Shown here: positions 1-9,072 of the stretch, piece after piece
Layout of the letters: the number at the start of each line of letters is the position of its first letter
How positions within the stretch are numbered: the first letter of the stretch is position 1
Source: Deltaproteobacteria bacterium
GTDB lineage: Bacteria; Myxococcota; B64-G9
Length of the DNA: 49,103 nucleotides
Direction of reading: 5' to 3'
Assembly (NCBI GenBank): GCA_016935365.1
Contig: JAFGRB010000235.1
Coordinates: forward strand, 1-49,103
Translations under genes and position numbers: made by a program
Notes under the pieces: generated by a model
The model's input: the letters and a program-made list of their open reading frames with translations, nothing else
What the model was told of the DNA's origin: nothing
Database searches by the model: none

Positions 1-2201
1 GCGACTGCGACAGCGGCTATCACCGCGAGGGCGCGGACTGCGTGCCGGACGGGACCGACCCCTGCGATCCGGATCCCTGCGCGGGCGCGCACGAGCTCTG
101 CACGCCGGACGGCCAGGGCGGCTACACCTGCGACTGCGACAGCGGCTATCACCGCGAGAGCGAGGCCTGCCTGCCCGACTGCGACGCGAGCACCGCGCTG
201 TGCGCCGCGGCCCACACCAGCGCCGGGCACCTGGTCTCGGCCAACGGCCACGGGGCCGTGATCTACGAGCGCGCCGGGCGCAAGCTCTCGGGCCTGCTCG
301 AGCACGTCTACCGCAACTGGGACGACGGCATCCACACGCGGGACCTGCTCTACGACAGCTACCTGGGCGTGCGCAGCGATTCGGGCCGGGCCTGGCTGAA
401 CGATCCGGCGGTCAGCCTGGTGCGTGAGGAGTACCTGGAGCAGACCGGCATCGTCCACCTGGTGCAGCGATTCGACGGCTTCCGAATCGAGACCTTCGCC
501 TACGCGCCCTGGCAGCTCGGCCGGCCGGCGATCGCGCTCCTCGGCCGGGTGACCAACGAGGGGACCAGCACCCGGGCCGTGTCGCTCTACAGCCTGCACA
601 ACCACCACCTGGGCTTCACCTCGGCCGGCGATCCGGTCAACCCGGACGCCCAGGGCGAGGAGATCGCCTTTCGCGCGGGCAGCGCAGCCTACCTGGAGAC
701 CGGCGTGGGCGGGATGATCCTGCACCTGCCCATCGGCCCGACCAGCCACCACGGCTGCAGCCCGAACAACCCCTGGGTGGCCCTGAACGAGGGGCGCGAC
801 CTCGGCGACGAGAGCGGCAGCGGCCTGGGCGACGACCGGGTGGCCGGCTTCCAGCGCGACTTCTCGCTCGGGCCCGGCGAGTCGGGCTGGCTCGGGGTCG
901 TGAGCGCTTTCGAGCCCGACAGCGGCTACGACGCGGCCAGCCTCGAGTCCGAGCTCACCGCGGTCTACGGCGGTCTCGACGCGGGTGCAGCCCTGCAGTC
1001 GGCGCTCGACGAGTGGGAGGCGTGGCGCAGCGCACCGCCGGCCGGTCTCTCGACGGCCGAGCTCGCGGTCTGGCGCCAGAGCGAGGCCGTGCTGCGCCAG
1101 GGGCAGGTCTGGGAGGGGGGCCTGAGCGAGGGCCAGATCGTGGCCTCCATGCCGCCAGGCAACTGGAACATCTGCTGGATGCGCGACATGGCCTACGCCA
1201 TCTCCGCGCTCGTGCGAAGCGGTCACCTGGCCGAGGCCCGGGCTGCGCTCGGGTTCGTGCTGCGGGCCGACAGCGGCACCTATGCGTCGTACGTGGGTCT
1301 GCCCTATCAGGTCACCGTCACCCGCTACTTCGGCCGCGGCAAGGAGGAGAGCGACACCAACGCCGACGGGCCGAACATCGAGTTCGACGGCTTCGGCACC
1401 TTCCTGTGGGTTCTGGGCGAGTACGTGGCCGCGTCCTCCGATCAGAGCCTGCTCGACGATCACTGGACCGCGATCCAGGACCTGATCGCCGGCGCCCTGG
1501 TGGGCCTGGAGGACCCGGCCACGGGCATGATCCAGGCCGACTCGTCGATCTGGGAGGTGCACTGGGATCCGCGCAAGCGCTTCTCCTACACCTCGCTGGC
1601 CGCGGCCCGGGGCCTGTGCCAGGCGGCCGAGCTGGCCTCCCTTCGCGGCCTGAGCGTGCTCGAGTCCGCCTACCGCGCCCAGGGGTGCTCGGTCCGGGAC
1701 GGCGTGCAGACCCACTGCACCGACGGCGACGGCGCGCTGGCCTCCTCGGTCGAGGAGATCCAGAGCGGCTCGGGCTTCCGGGACATGGCCGTGGTCGAGG
1801 CTCTCGACTGGCTGCTCTTCGATCCGGCCGGCGACGCGGCCACGGCGACCCTGGACGTCCTGGAGGCCAGCCAGCGGGTGGCCTCGGGACGGGGCTTCTT
1901 CCGCAACGACGACGGCGGCTGGTACGACCAGCAGGAGTGGGTCTTCGTGGACCTGCGCGCCTCGGTGGCCATGCGCCTGGCCGGCAGGACGCAGACGGCA
2001 GACGACCTGCTCGGCTGGATCACGGCCCAGGCGCTCGAGAACTACGGCATGATCGCCGAGCTGCAGCACCCGGACACGAGCGACTACGAGGGCGAGGTGC
2101 CCATGGTGGGCTTCGGCGCCGGGGCCTACATCTTGGCCGTGCTCGAGCGGGTGCAGCCCCGGACGGTGGCGCCGATCTGCGGGACTTGGGAGAGCCCATG
2201 A
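1..2201 (+). CDS. EGF-like domain / GH15 glucoamylase-like secreted protein (5' partial)
   Basis: The reading frame is open from the first base, and the codons before the first possible start (GTG at 42) already encode an EGF-like Cys-rich module (DCDSGYHREGADC). The gene therefore begins upstream of the window. A second EGF-like module follows (C-x-PDGQGGYTCDCDSGYH), then about 660 residues resembling the GH15 (alpha/alpha)6 barrel. Visible family marks are NICWMRDMAYAISAL (compare WxRDxxY in glucoamylases) and DSSIWEVHWDPRKRFSYTS, which matches the GH15 segment carrying the general-acid Glu (IWE). GH15 enzymes release glucose from non-reducing ends of starch and maltodextrin. It overlaps the next gene by ATGA, so it is the first of a starch-degradation operon. 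Family assignment is fairly sure; exact substrate is inferred from the neighbours. Confidence 0.8.
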   Translation, partial: DCDSGYHREGADCVPDGTDPCDPDPCAGAHELCTPDGQGGYTCDCDSGYHRESEACLPDCDASTALCAAAHTSAGHLVSANGHGAVIYERAGRKLSGLLEHVYRNWDDGIHTRDLLYDSYLGVRSDSGRAWLNDPAVSLVREEYLEQTGIVHLVQRFDGFRIETFAYAPWQLGRPAIALLGRVTNEGTSTRAVSLYSLHNHHLGFTSAGDPVNPDAQGEEIAFRAGSAAYLETGVGGMILHLPIGPTSHHGCSPNNPWVALNEGRDLGDESGSGLGDDRVAGFQRDFSLGPGESGWLGVVSAFEPDSGYDAASLESELTAVYGGLDAGAALQSALDEWEAWRSAPPAGLSTAELAVWRQSEAVLRQGQVWEGGLSEGQIVASMPPGNWNICWMRDMAYAISALVRSGHLAEARAALGFVLRADSGTYASYVGLPYQVTVTRYFGRGKEESDTNADGPNIEFDGFGTFLWVLGEYVAASSDQSLLDDHWTAIQDLIAGALVGLEDPATGMIQADSSIWEVHWDPRKRFSYTSLAAARGLCQAAELASLRGLSVLESAYRAQGCSVRDGVQTHCTDGDGALASSVEEIQSGSGFRDMAVVEALDWLLFDPAGDAATATLDVLEASQRVASGRGFFRNDDGGWYDQQEWVFVDLRASVAMRLAGRTQTADDLLGWITAQALENYGMIAELQHPDTSDYEGEVPMVGFGAGAYILAVLERVQPRTVAPICGTWESP

Positions 2202-4426
2202 GCGCAACCGGCAGCTCGGTGGCATCGCAGATTGAACCCGTTCCCGGTTCCCGCTTCCCGGTTCCCGGTTTGGGGTTGGCGTTTGTGCTCGCCTCGTTGC
2301 TGGCTGCTTGTTCGCAGGGCGAAGAGGATGTCTCGTTCCAGACGCGCGACTGCGCCTTGACGGTGCACTACGATGCAGGCGACGCGCGACCGGAGGCGAT
2401 CTCGCTCGTCGGGGACTTCAACTTCTGGGACCCGGTCCGCCACCCGATGGACGATCTGGGCGACGGCTGGTTCCGGGCGCGGATCGAGCTCGAGCCGGGC
2501 ACGGTCCAGTACCGGATCCACATCGACGGCTCGAGCGAGCTCGACGCGTACAACCCGCTGACGCTCTTCGACCCGGTCGGCCGCGAGAACTCGGCCTTCC
2601 ACGTGCCCGACTGCAGCCGGGGCGACTGGGAGGTGGAGCGCCAGGCGATCGAGGCGGACGGCGCGCTCGAGCTGGACCTGGCCTTTCTGCGAGCGCGCTC
2701 TGGCGCTGCACTGGACGCGGGCTCGGTGGAAGTCGAGCTCGACGGCGTGGCCTGGACCGATGCGGTTCTTACTCCGGTGGCCGGGAGCGAGCGGCTCCAG
2801 CTTCGCGGCCGGCTCGCGTCCGGCAAGCACCGCCTGATCGTGCGCGCCCGGGACCGCGAGGGCGCCGAGGTCGACGAGCTCGTGCTGCCGCTATGGTCGG
2901 AGCCCGAGCCCTTCGACTGGCGCGATGCGCTCGTCTACCAGGTGCTCGTGGACCGATTCCGCAGGGGCGGCGGCGCGCTCGACGACGCGGCCTGCATCTC
3001 GGACTTCCACGGCGGCGATCTTTTCGGCGTGCTCGAGGCGCTCGAGGAGGGCTACTTCGACTCTCTGGGCGTCTGTGCCCTGTGGCTCTCGCCGCTGTAC
3101 GACAACCCGGAGGGCGCCTTCATCGGCCGCGACGGCCACGCCTCGCGGGCCTACCACGGCTACTGGCCGGCCGCGCCCAGGACGGTCGAGCCGCGATTCG
3201 GCGGCGAGCAGGCCCTGCAGGCCCTGGTCGCGGCGGCCCACGCCCGGGGCATGCGGGTGCTCCTCGACGCGGTGCCCAACCACGTCCACATCGAGCACCC
3301 GCTCTGGACGGAGCACGCGGGCGGGCTGTGGTTCAACTTCCCCGAAGGCGATTGCATCTGCGGCATGTCCTGCTCGTGGGAGACCGAGATCGAGCGCTGC
3401 TGGTTCGATCCCTTCCTGCCCGACATCCGCTTCGCCCACCCGCCGGCCGTGGCGCAGGCCGTCGACGATGCGCTGTGGTGGATCGAGACCTTCGACCTCG
3501 ACGGCCTGCGCATCGACGCCGTGCCCATGATGCCCCGCCTGGTCGTGCGCCACTTGCGGGCCGCCCTCGTAGACCGGCTCGGCGCCGGCGGCGCGCACGT
3601 CTACCTGCTGGGCGAGACCTACACCGGCCGTTACGGCCAGGACGCCATCCGCTACTACCTGGGGCCGGACAGCCTCTCGGGCCAGTTCGACTTCCCGGTC
3701 CTGTGGGCGCTTCGCGACGCGCTGGCGGGCCGGATCGCGCTCGAGGAGCTCGACGCCGAGCTGCTTCGAAGCGAGCGCGCCTGGGAGGGCTCGGGCGCGG
3801 TCATGGCGCCGGTGCTCGGCAACCACGACGTGCCCCGCTTCCTGTCCGACGTGAACGGCGATCCGGTCCACCTGCCCAGGGAGCGACCGCCCGGCACGCC
3901 GGATACGGACAAGCCCTACCAGCTCCTGGCCATGGCCTGGACCTTCCTGCTGGCCCTGCCGGGCGCACCGGTGATCTACTACGGCGACGAGATCGGCTTG
4001 CCGGGAGCGGGCGATCCGGACAACCGGCGCAACCTGCGATTCGGCGAGGAGCTGATACCCAGAGAGCAGGCCTTGCTCGACCACGTTCGCAGGCTCGGGC
4101 AGGCGCGCCGCTGCTCGCGGAGCCTGCGCCGCGGCCTGCGCCGGACCCTGCTCGTGACCGAGAACCTCTACGTCTTCGCGCGCTACCTCGTAGACGAAGC
4201 AGAGCCCAAGACCGCGATCTGCGCTCTCAACCCGGCTACGGTGGACCGCGAGCTGCAGGTCACGCTGCCGTCCGAGGCCGACCCGGGGACCCAGGCTGCG
4301 TTCTTCGATCTCGACGGCGCAGCGGTCGACTACGATGCCGCGTCGCGGCACCTGAGCCTGCGCGTGCCCGCGCGCGGCTCGACCCTCGTGCTGAGCGAGC
4401 AGGCCTGCCGGCCGGAGGAGGAGTGA
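2198..4426 (+). CDS. GH13 alpha-amylase-family lipoprotein
   Basis: Start chosen at ATG 2198 because it overlaps the preceding stop (ATGA) and gives a lipoprotein signal ending in LASLLAAC. After the lipid Cys come an E-set/CBM48-like beta domain (SLVGDFNFWDP, typical of starch-active proteins) and a GH13 barrel. All four GH13 regions are visible: LLDAVPNH (I), GLRIDAV with the nucleophile Asp (II), LLGETY with the acid/base Glu (III) and LGNHD (IV). The product is about 742 residues and probably cleaves alpha-1,4-glucans at the cell surface. Oddity: a 7-bp tandem repeat (2240-2267) is translated inside the signal peptide n-region. Confidence 0.88.
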   Translation: MSATGSSVASQIEPVPGSRFPVPGLGLAFVLASLLAACSQGEEDVSFQTRDCALTVHYDAGDARPEAISLVGDFNFWDPVRHPMDDLGDGWFRARIELEPGTVQYRIHIDGSSELDAYNPLTLFDPVGRENSAFHVPDCSRGDWEVERQAIEADGALELDLAFLRARSGAALDAGSVEVELDGVAWTDAVLTPVAGSERLQLRGRLASGKHRLIVRARDREGAEVDELVLPLWSEPEPFDWRDALVYQVLVDRFRRGGGALDDAACISDFHGGDLFGVLEALEEGYFDSLGVCALWLSPLYDNPEGAFIGRDGHASRAYHGYWPAAPRTVEPRFGGEQALQALVAAAHARGMRVLLDAVPNHVHIEHPLWTEHAGGLWFNFPEGDCICGMSCSWETEIERCWFDPFLPDIRFAHPPAVAQAVDDALWWIETFDLDGLRIDAVPMMPRLVVRHLRAALVDRLGAGGAHVYLLGETYTGRYGQDAIRYYLGPDSLSGQFDFPVLWALRDALAGRIALEELDAELLRSERAWEGSGAVMAPVLGNHDVPRFLSDVNGDPVHLPRERPPGTPDTDKPYQLLAMAWTFLLALPGAPVIYYGDEIGLPGAGDPDNRRNLRFGEELIPREQALLDHVRRLGQARRCSRSLRRGLRRTLLVTENLYVFARYLVDEAEPKTAICALNPATVDRELQVTLPSEADPGTQAAFFDLDGAAVDYDAASRHLSLRVPARGSTLVLSEQACRPEEE
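2240..2267. repeat. 7-bp tandem repeat (GTTCCCG) x4 inside a signal-peptide coding region
   Basis: Four back-to-back 7-mers (GTTCCCG, GTTCCCG, CTTCCCG, GTTCCCG) lie just inside the start of the amylase gene. Because 7 is not a multiple of 3, loss or gain of a unit would shift the frame upstream of the lipobox. A shorter version of the same sequence (GTTCCCGGTTCC) sits at 4483-4494, between genes. Confidence 0.8.
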
Positions 4427-4431
4427 TATGC

Positions 4432-4457
4432 AAACCGCATCGAAGGGGCGGGTTTTT
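4432..4457 (+). terminator. possible intrinsic terminator after the GH13 gene
   Basis: AAACCGC (4432-4438) can pair with GCGGGTTT (4448-4455) with one bulged G, and is followed by a run of five T. It lies six bases after the amylase stop. The stem is short and imperfect, so this is a weak call; it overlaps an ATG (4428) that has a strong upstream GGAGGAG. Confidence 0.35.
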
Positions 4458-4516
4458 CGTGATCGCTTGCTGGAAGAGGCTGGTTCCCGGTTCCTTCTAC
4501 CCGGCTTAGTCTGTTC

Positions 4517-4740
4517 CGAGAGCGTGGCGCGCAGCCGGACGGGGGCCCCCCGATCGCGCGGAGAGCGGTTCATAGCCCGAGCACGAGCGGGGGTGGCCGG
4601 CGTCGAGCAGCTGCGCGGACGTGACCGACTGCGCCCGAGAGCATGGCGCGCAGCCGGACGGGGGCCCCCCGATCGCGCGGAGGGCGGTGTTCAGCCCGAG
4701 CAAGAGCGGGGGTGGCCGGCGTCGAGCAGCCGCGCGACCG
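4517..4740. repeat. tandem pair of a ~105-bp GC-rich dispersed repeat
   Basis: Two near-identical copies start at about 4517 and 4636 (GGCGCGCAGCCGGAC at 4526 and at 4645, pitch 119 bp). Each holds a GGGGGCCCCCC palindrome, then CGATCGCGCGGAG, then AGCCCGAGCA-AGCGGGGG and GTGGCCGGCGTCGAGCAGC. A third, diverged copy is the core of the element at 48870-49024. This pair fills most of the roughly 310-base gap between the amylase and the next gene's signal peptide. Confidence 0.85.
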
Positions 4741-5225
4741 TGCTGCTCGCGCTCGTGCTCGGCCTCGCGCTGGCCGCATGCAGCGGCGCCGGCGACGGGC
4801 AGCCGGACGGCGCCTGGCCTTACGACGCGGCCTGGCGCCCGTCCGAGACCTGGGACCCAGGCCCCGGCAATCCCGGCGGCTGCAGCTACGGCTACGGCCA
4901 GGACTGCCCGGCCCCGGCCGTGGATTGCGCCCTGGACCCCTGCGTGCACGGTCAATGCATCGAGAGCCAGGGCGGCTCGGACTCCTGCCTGTGCGAGACC
5001 GGCTACGCGGGCCTGGTCTGCGACGCCTGCGCGGCCGGTTACGTGGCCGAGGGCCTGCGCTGCGTGCCGTCCACGCGCTGCGCGGACAGCCCGTGCGTCT
5101 ACGGCACCTGCCGGGATGCGGGCGACGGCTTCTGGTGCGACTGCTTCGAGGGCTACGCCGGCGAGCTGTGCGATGCGTGCGCCGCCGGCTACCACGCCGA
5201 GGATCTGGAGTGCGTGCCCGACTGA
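4740..5225 (+). CDS. small EGF-like lipoprotein
   Basis: Encodes a lipoprotein signal core (LLALVLGLALAAC) and two EGF-like modules (CALDPCVHGQC...CLCETGYAGLVC and CADSPCVYGTC...CDCFEGYAGELC), each followed by DACAAGY, in about 160 residues. It has no enzyme domain and is probably a surface adaptor or adhesion protein for the starch locus. The start is uncertain. GTG 4740 lies right at the hydrophobic core but lacks an obvious ribosome site. The frame is open back to ATG 4428, which has GGAGGAG before it, but translating from there would run through the dispersed repeats, so I prefer 4740. Confidence 0.65.
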   Translation: MLLALVLGLALAACSGAGDGQPDGAWPYDAAWRPSETWDPGPGNPGGCSYGYGQDCPAPAVDCALDPCVHGQCIESQGGSDSCLCETGYAGLVCDACAAGYVAEGLRCVPSTRCADSPCVYGTCRDAGDGFWCDCFEGYAGELCDACAAGYHAEDLECVPD

Positions 5226-5245
5226 GGCGCGCCGAGGAGGACGCC

Positions 5246-6694
5246 TTGAGATCGACATCCGAGCCCTGGCGCAGCGCAGCGACGGTCCTTGTCTGGGCCG
5301 CGATCTGGCTGGTCGGCTTGCCCGGCGCGGCCGCAGGGGAGGAAGAGCCCGCCGAGGAGAGCATCGAGGTCGAGCTGAGCGAACCGGAGCCCGAGGCCCT
5401 GGAGCGGATTCTGGAGCACTTCCAGTTCGGCTCCTACGGCCGCGTCCCGATCGCGTCCGATCTGCGGGGCGGCACGGGCCGCCAGGTGCGGCTCGTGGCC
5501 CACCCGCCGAGGCTGCTCGAGGCGCCGTATGCGGAGATCGACCTGGCCTACACCCACCGGGTGGAGTACGCCGGCCCTGAATTTCACACCCAGCTCACGC
5601 TGGCGCTGGGCGAGAAGCTCTTCCACATAAGCGGCGACTTCGCGGCCGACATCGCCGTACGCAACCTCTACCTGGAGGTGCGCGACGTGCTGCTGCCCGG
5701 CCTGCAGATCTGGGCCGGCTCGCGCATGTACCGCGGCGACGACATCTATCTGCTCGACTTCTGGCCCCTGGACGAGCAGAACACCGTGGGCGGCGGGGCG
5801 GCGTACTTCTTCGGCCCGAGCAACGTCCGGCTGCACGTCGGCATGAACCGCCTGGACGACAGCTTCCAGACCCAGTGGATCTCCGTGCCCGCCGACGACT
5901 TCGGCGCGCGCGAGATCCTGTTCATGGACCGCCAGCGCACCGTGTTCAGCCTGCGGGGCGAGCACAACTTCTCCCTCGCCTCCGCGCTCAAGCTCAAGGC
6001 CGTGCTCTACTTAGAGAACCACTCCCTGCCGTCTGGCACCCGGCAGACCGAAGACGGCGGCACCGAGTCGCTGCCCGCGGACATCGGCTGGCTGCTCGGC
6101 GCCGAGGCGAGCCTGTACGGCTACGGCGAGTACAAGCACATCAACGTCTATCTGCGCTTCGCCACCGGCCTGGCCACCTTCGACGAGATGGGCATCCCCT
6201 TCGGTCTGGATCGGGACAAGAAGGCCGCCGGCGCGCGGGAGCTCCTGCTGGGGCTGTCGGGCAACCACGAGTTCGGACAGACGGCCGGGCTGCTGGTCGG
6301 GGCCTACGGGCGCTACTTCATAGACGCCGATCCCAACGTCTACGACCGGGACGATGCCTGGGAGCTCGCCCTGGCGGTCCGGCCGGCCTGGTACATCTCC
6401 GAGTTCGTCCACCTGCTGGCCGAGGCCAACCTGCAGTATCTGCGGCCGAACGGCATCAGCCCGGAGAGCGGCGCGCACGATGCGCCGCTGGCCTTCGAGC
6501 TCGGCATCATGCCGGCCGTCAGCCTGGGCCGTGGCTCGTACGCGCGCCCGCAGCTGAGGTTGATCTACGCGCTGTCGGTGCTCAACGACGCGGCCTTGCG
6601 CACCTTCGCGCCCGAGGACCCGCAGCGCGCGCACCGCGTGCGGCACTTTCTTGGATTCGGCGTGGAGTGGTGGTTCCACTCCTCGCGCTACTGA
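5246..6694 (+). CDS. maltoporin-like outer-membrane channel
   Basis: TTG 5246 is chosen because GAGGAGG lies five bases upstream and a clean signal peptide follows (VLVWAAIWLVGLPGAAAG). The mature part begins with an acidic Glu-rich segment, then alternating beta strands typical of an outer-membrane barrel. It shows LamB-like signatures: FGSYGRVPIASDLRGG near the N-terminus and IWAGSRMYRGDDIYLLDFW followed by VGGGAAYFFG. It ends in an aromatic residue near the C-terminus (WWFHSSRY), usual for barrel proteins. LamB-type porins pass maltodextrins; its place between two amylase genes supports that role. About 482 residues. Confidence 0.72.
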   Translation: MRSTSEPWRSAATVLVWAAIWLVGLPGAAAGEEEPAEESIEVELSEPEPEALERILEHFQFGSYGRVPIASDLRGGTGRQVRLVAHPPRLLEAPYAEIDLAYTHRVEYAGPEFHTQLTLALGEKLFHISGDFAADIAVRNLYLEVRDVLLPGLQIWAGSRMYRGDDIYLLDFWPLDEQNTVGGGAAYFFGPSNVRLHVGMNRLDDSFQTQWISVPADDFGAREILFMDRQRTVFSLRGEHNFSLASALKLKAVLYLENHSLPSGTRQTEDGGTESLPADIGWLLGAEASLYGYGEYKHINVYLRFATGLATFDEMGIPFGLDRDKKAAGARELLLGLSGNHEFGQTAGLLVGAYGRYFIDADPNVYDRDDAWELALAVRPAWYISEFVHLLAEANLQYLRPNGISPESGAHDAPLAFELGIMPAVSLGRGSYARPQLRLIYALSVLNDAALRTFAPEDPQRAHRVRHFLGFGVEWWFHSSRY

Positions 6695-6705
6695 GGAGCG
6701 CAGCC

Positions 6706-8727
6706 ATGAGACGCGCATTGCTCGCAGCTGCCCTGGCGCTCGGCGCCGGCGCGTGCATCTCGCCGCCTTCGACGGGCGAGCTTACCGGCCAGGTCGCCGA
6801 CTGGCGCGACGAGATCATCTACCAGGTCCTGACCGATCGCTTCGCGAACGGCGACCGCTCGAACGACTACCGGGTCGACCTGGACGACCCGTCCGCGTAC
6901 CACGGAGGCGACTGGCGCGGTCTGGCCGAGCGCTTCGACTACCTCGAGTCGCTCGGCGTGACGGCCGTGTGGATCTCGCCGGTGGTCAAGAACGTCGAGG
7001 AGGACGCCGGCTTCTCCTCCTACCACGGCTACTGGGCCCAGGACTTCACCCGCTGCAACCCGCACTTCGGCGATCGGGTGGGCTTGCGCGAGCTGGTCGA
7101 CGAGGCCCACGCGCGGGGCTTCAAGGTCATCCTGGACATCGTCACCAACCACGTGGGCCAGGCCTTCTACTACGACATCAACAAGAACGGCCGGCCGGAC
7201 GACTTCCTCATCGGCCAGGGCGGCACGATCGGGCCGCTCGGCCAGGAGCAGACCACGAGCGAGCTCGTGCGGATCACCGAGTGGGATCCGGACTTCGACG
7301 CCCGGGGCGTCCAGTCCTGGACCTCGCTGGGGCCGTCCGGCGAGGCGCCGGTGCGCTTCCTGCGCGAGCCCGCGATCAACCGCATGCCGCCCGTGCCCGA
7401 TCTCTTCGCCCACGATTACGCCTACAACCGAAAAGGGCGGGTGACGGTCTGGACCCGGCCCGAGGTCTGCGGCTGCGGGGGCTGGGGCTGCCCCTGGGAC
7501 GACGCCTGCCGCCGGCAGCAGGAGATCCTGGGCGACTTCCCGGGCGGGCTCAAGGACCTGGCCACCGAGCGGCCGGACGTGCGCGATGCGCTCTTCGACG
7601 CCTACGCGGGCTGGATCGACGCCGGCGATTTCGACGGGTTCCGGATCGACACCCTCAAGCACGTGGAGCACGAGTTCTGGGAGGACTTCTGTCCCCGGAT
7701 CCGCAGGCACGCGGCCGAGCGCGGCAAGCACAACTTCTTCATGTTCGGCGAGGCCTTCGACGGGGACGATCAGCTGCTGGGCGCCTACACGCAGGGGGAA
7801 GGCGTCGACAGCGTCTTCTACTTCTCCCAGTACTACACGGTCTTTCGGGGCGCGATGCTCGGCGACGGCAGCCGGACCTGCGAGCTCGAGCGCCTGCACT
7901 GCCGGCGGCACGGCTGCGAGAGCGATCCCTGCGGCGAGGGGCAGCGCTTCGACGCGCTCTACTCGGGCAGCGGCAAGGTCAACGGGCAGGTGGGCGAGGA
8001 CGGCCTGGCGCTGAGCCCGCGCCAGCTCCCGGTCGGATTCCTGTCCAATCACGACGTGGGGCGCTTTCTGTACTTCATGCCCGAGGCGTGGAGCCAGAGC
8101 GAGAAGCGGGCGCTTTTGCACTTGGCGCTCGGCTACCTGCTGAGCTCCGACGGCATCCCGTGTCTGTACTACGGGGTGGAGCAGGAGTTCGCGGGCGGCA
8201 ACGATCCGGCCAACCGGGAGACGCTCTGGGATAAGCGCTACTACAAGACCCCGGTCTGGAAGGACGGCCGGATCCAGATGGCCCAGAAGACCTACGACTC
8301 GGACGGAGACGGCGCCGACGATGCGCTCTGGGAGCCCTACGACACCGGCAACCCGACCTTCCAGTACATCGCCAAGCTCAACGCCCTGCGGCGCGAGCAC
8401 GAGGCGCTGCGGCGCGGCACGCTTCAGGTGCGCTGGTCGACCCGCACCGGCGGCGGCGAGGACCACGGCATCTACGCCTTCGAGCGCAGGAGCGCCGACG
8501 AGACGATCCTGGTCGTGCTCAACCTGGGCGCCGAGTCGACGAGCCGCACGGCCTCGGCCGGCCAGAGCATGTGCGTCGGCTTCGAGCCCCGGACCGAGCT
8601 TACCGACCTGCTCGATCCGGATGCGCGCTACACCGTGACCGACAGCGGCTGCAGCCCCGAGCCCGGACAGGGCTGCGTCGAGATCGAGGTCGCCCCGCGC
8701 GGGATCCGCATCCTGGCCGCGGGCTGA
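6706..8727 (+). CDS. GH13 alpha-amylase-family lipoprotein (second copy)
   Basis: ATG 6706, twelve bases after the porin stop, preceded by GAGG. The signal ends in the lipobox LGAGAC. The catalytic barrel starts almost at once (DEIIYQVLTDRFANGD). GH13 regions are intact: DIVTNH (I), GFRIDTLKH (II, nucleophile Asp), MFGEAFDG (III, Glu) and LSNHD (IV). A Cys-rich insertion (CGCGGWGCPWDDAC) sits between regions I and II, and another (CELERLHCRRHGCESDPC) follows region III; both probably form disulfides outside the cytoplasm. About 673 residues. It differs from the first amylase in lacking the N-terminal E-set domain. Confidence 0.88.
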   Translation: MRRALLAAALALGAGACISPPSTGELTGQVADWRDEIIYQVLTDRFANGDRSNDYRVDLDDPSAYHGGDWRGLAERFDYLESLGVTAVWISPVVKNVEEDAGFSSYHGYWAQDFTRCNPHFGDRVGLRELVDEAHARGFKVILDIVTNHVGQAFYYDINKNGRPDDFLIGQGGTIGPLGQEQTTSELVRITEWDPDFDARGVQSWTSLGPSGEAPVRFLREPAINRMPPVPDLFAHDYAYNRKGRVTVWTRPEVCGCGGWGCPWDDACRRQQEILGDFPGGLKDLATERPDVRDALFDAYAGWIDAGDFDGFRIDTLKHVEHEFWEDFCPRIRRHAAERGKHNFFMFGEAFDGDDQLLGAYTQGEGVDSVFYFSQYYTVFRGAMLGDGSRTCELERLHCRRHGCESDPCGEGQRFDALYSGSGKVNGQVGEDGLALSPRQLPVGFLSNHDVGRFLYFMPEAWSQSEKRALLHLALGYLLSSDGIPCLYYGVEQEFAGGNDPANRETLWDKRYYKTPVWKDGRIQMAQKTYDSDGDGADDALWEPYDTGNPTFQYIAKLNALRREHEALRRGTLQVRWSTRTGGGEDHGIYAFERRSADETILVVLNLGAESTSRTASAGQSMCVGFEPRTELTDLLDPDARYTVTDSGCSPEPGQGCVEIEVAPRGIRILAAG

Positions 8728-8735
8728 GCGCGGTC

Positions 8736-9044
8736 GTGAAGATGGAGGGCGAGCAGCTCGATGCGGCCTGGGCGCGGGCCAAGGCCCTGTCCCTGATCGA
8801 CCCCGACAGCCAGGCGCTCGACGACGCGTTCTCCTTCGAGACCGAGCTCTGCTGGGTCTTCTGCTACAACTCGAAGCGCTTCGTCGAGACCCGCGATCCC
8901 GAGTCCGCCCTGTTCGGAAACGCGCCCATCATCATCAGCAAGCTCGACGGCTCGCTGGTCCCGTCGGGCACGGCCGAGCCGGTCGAGCGCTACGTGGCGC
9001 GCTACGAGCGGAGCCTCAGGCGGCCGTGGTGGAAGCTCTGGTGA
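8736..9044 (+). CDS. Imm35/YrhB-like immunity-domain protein
   Basis: About 102 residues from GTG 8736 (ATG 8742 is equally possible; neither has a strong ribosome site). The core WVFCYNSKRFVET...ALFGNAPIIISKLDGSLVPSGT matches the Imm35 pattern (WxFxYNS, then GNxPIxV-k-tG-gT). Imm35 proteins are found as immunity partners in polymorphic toxin systems or as stand-alone proteins. No toxin gene is beside it here. It follows the amylase by eight bases, but its function looks unrelated. Confidence 0.65.
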   Translation: MKMEGEQLDAAWARAKALSLIDPDSQALDDAFSFETELCWVFCYNSKRFVETRDPESALFGNAPIIISKLDGSLVPSGTAEPVERYVARYERSLRRPWWKLW

Positions 9045-9072
9045 CCGGAGCCCGGGCGGAGCGCGTGCAGGC

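Noticed and set aside
2891-4573. Long minus-strand frame opposite the first amylase
   Set aside because: The plus strand carries all four GH13 motifs; the minus frame is Arg/Ala-rich shadow.
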